Assembly (NCBI RefSeq): GCF_030813515.1
Contig: NZ_JAUSUK010000001.1
Location: 1,674,001 to 1,738,000 of the forward strand
Length of the DNA stretch: 64,000 bases
Reading direction: 5' to 3'
DNA from: Rhodopseudomonas julia
Lineage (GTDB): Bacteria > Pseudomonadota > Alphaproteobacteria > Rhizobiales > Afifellaceae
Positions 63,248-64,000 of the stretch are shown piece after piece. Each line of letters begins with the position of its first letter. Position 1 is the stretch's first letter. Both the position numbers and the translations under genes were made by a program. The notes under the pieces are model-generated. The model did not search any database, was not told where the DNA came from, and saw only the letters and a program-made list of their open reading frames with translations.

Positions 63248-64000
63248 ATGACCCTCACGACCATTTCCGGCTTCGATCGCATCGGCGAAGAAAATGCCTT
63301 TGCCGTCCTGGCGCGTGCCGGGGCGCTCGCCGCTGAAGGCCGCGACATCGTCAATCTCGGCATCGGCCAGCCGGATTTCAAAACGCCCGAACATATCGTC
63401 GAGGCGGCGGTGAAGGCGCTCAAGGACGGGGCGCATGGCTATACGGATGCGACCGGCATTCTGCCGCTGCGCGAGGCCGTGGCGCGGCGCATGCGTGCCA
63501 CCACCGGCGTCGAGGTCTCTCCCGGCAATGTCATGATCGTGCCGGGCGGCAAGGTGACAATGTTCGCCGCGATCTTGATGTTCGGCGAGCCGGGCGCAGA
63601 TATCCTCTATCCCGATCCGGGCTTTCCGATCTATCGCTCGATGATCGAGTTTACGGGCGCGCGGCCGGTGCCTGTGCCGATCCGCGAGGAGAATGGTTTT
63701 GCCTTTTCAGCCGAGGAGACTTTGTCGCTCCTGACGCCTGAAACACGGCTCGTGATCTTGAATTCACCGGCCAATCCGACCGGCGGCGTGACCCCGAAGG
63801 CGGAGATCGACAAGCTGGTGGCAGGGCTTGCCGAGAGGCCCGACATCGCCATCCTCTCCGACGAGATCTACGATCAAATGGTCTATGACGGCGAACGCCA
63901 TGTCTCGCTTCTCGGCTATCCGGAGATCGCCGACCGCCTCATTCTCCTCAACGGCTGGTCGAAGACCTGGGCGATGACCGGCTGGCGCATGGGTTGGTCG
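63248..64000 (+). CDS. pyridoxal-phosphate-dependent aminotransferase, class I/II (cut by window end)
   Basis: The frame is open from ATG 63248 to the last base, 251 residues of an expected about 390. It reads MTLTTISGFDRIGEENAFAV, DIVNLGIGQPDFKTPEHIVEAAVKALKDG, MIVPGGKVTMFAAI, LYPDPGFPIYRSMI, LNSPANPTGGV, DIAILSDEIYDQMVYDG, and LNGWSKTWAMTGWRMGW, with the PLP-lysine at about K239. It matches the AspC/AlaT-like group; the amino acid used cannot be determined. An upstream gap of 59 bp follows the small acidic frame. Confidence 0.9.
   Translation, partial: MTLTTISGFDRIGEENAFAVLARAGALAAEGRDIVNLGIGQPDFKTPEHIVEAAVKALKDGAHGYTDATGILPLREAVARRMRATTGVEVSPGNVMIVPGGKVTMFAAILMFGEPGADILYPDPGFPIYRSMIEFTGARPVPVPIREENGFAFSAEETLSLLTPETRLVILNSPANPTGGVTPKAEIDKLVAGLAERPDIAILSDEIYDQMVYDGERHVSLLGYPEIADRLILLNGWSKTWAMTGWRMGWS

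Overview
The window is a dense, GC-rich stretch of bacterial chromosome, and nearly all of it reads as an alphaproteobacterium of the order Hyphomicrobiales (Rhizobiales). The supports are gene families and gene orders: argH-LptM-like lipoprotein-lysA followed by a TIGR02302 membrane protein; a zinc-ribbon protein divergent from ftsEX; metX-metW; a chorismate mutase-hisC-tyrC operon; phaR divergent from phaA-phaB; an HWE-type histidine kinase; and DUF2125 and DUF1127 proteins. I cannot name a genus. I saw no rRNA, tRNA, CRISPR array, phage, transposase or integrase, and nothing suggests a recent island.

Layout. 1-664: 3' part of a LysR-family regulator. 813-5927: translation block ffh-rpsP-rimM-(ABM-domain gene)-trmD, then a convergent TauE/SafE exporter, then rplS. 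6195-11502: a five-gene branched-chain-amino-acid-type ABC importer with a Tat-exported binding protein. 11596-21808: leucine genes leuC, leuD and leuB, separated by small unknown genes, a metallopeptidase-fold protein, a lytic transglycosylase and an HWE sensor kinase. 21984-28688: a BioF2-type acetyltransferase, asd, a pyroglutamyl-peptidase, a DUF2147 protein, a pyridoxal kinase, a DUF1127 protein divergent from a LysR regulator, and a TlpA thioredoxin. 28735-34688: argH-lptM-lysA-TIGR02302. 34818-38402: response regulator, hpt and zinc-ribbon gene (minus strand), then ftsE-ftsX. 38468-43114: DUF218, SLAC1/TDT, plsC, an unknown gene, ChaC and DUF2125. 43118-47905: aromatic/histidine operon (minus) divergent from metX-metW. 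47922-51910: methyltransferase, glyoxalase II, cupin, EamA transporter and a YihY protein. 51982-56846: PHA genes phaB, phaA and phaR, and a degenerate GGDEF/EAL protein. 57080-60293: rpmF, mtgA, polyprenyl synthase and an aldo/keto reductase. 60386-62908: a minus-strand trio (DenD-like dehydrogenase, GNAT, PEP-mutase-like lyase). 63248-end: a PLP aminotransferase cut by the window edge.

Functionally the window is mostly anabolic: leucine, the aspartate family (asd, lysA, metX), arginine (argH), aromatic and histidine biosynthesis, isoprenoids, phospholipid and peptidoglycan, with carbon storage as PHA. I did not find an obviously new multi-gene system. The observations most worth checking are non-coding or subtle. 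First, the asd leader has a sequence that can pair with either of two copies of an SD-like element. Second, short tandem duplications of different unit lengths start at or overlap stop codons of unrelated genes. Third, a DUF2233 gene has an in-frame TAG just before a lysine-rich repeat tail. Fourth, two inverted repeats sharing one half-site lie between a LysR gene and a DUF1127 gene. Fifth, a PAS-GGDEF-EAL-like protein appears to have lost both catalytic motifs.
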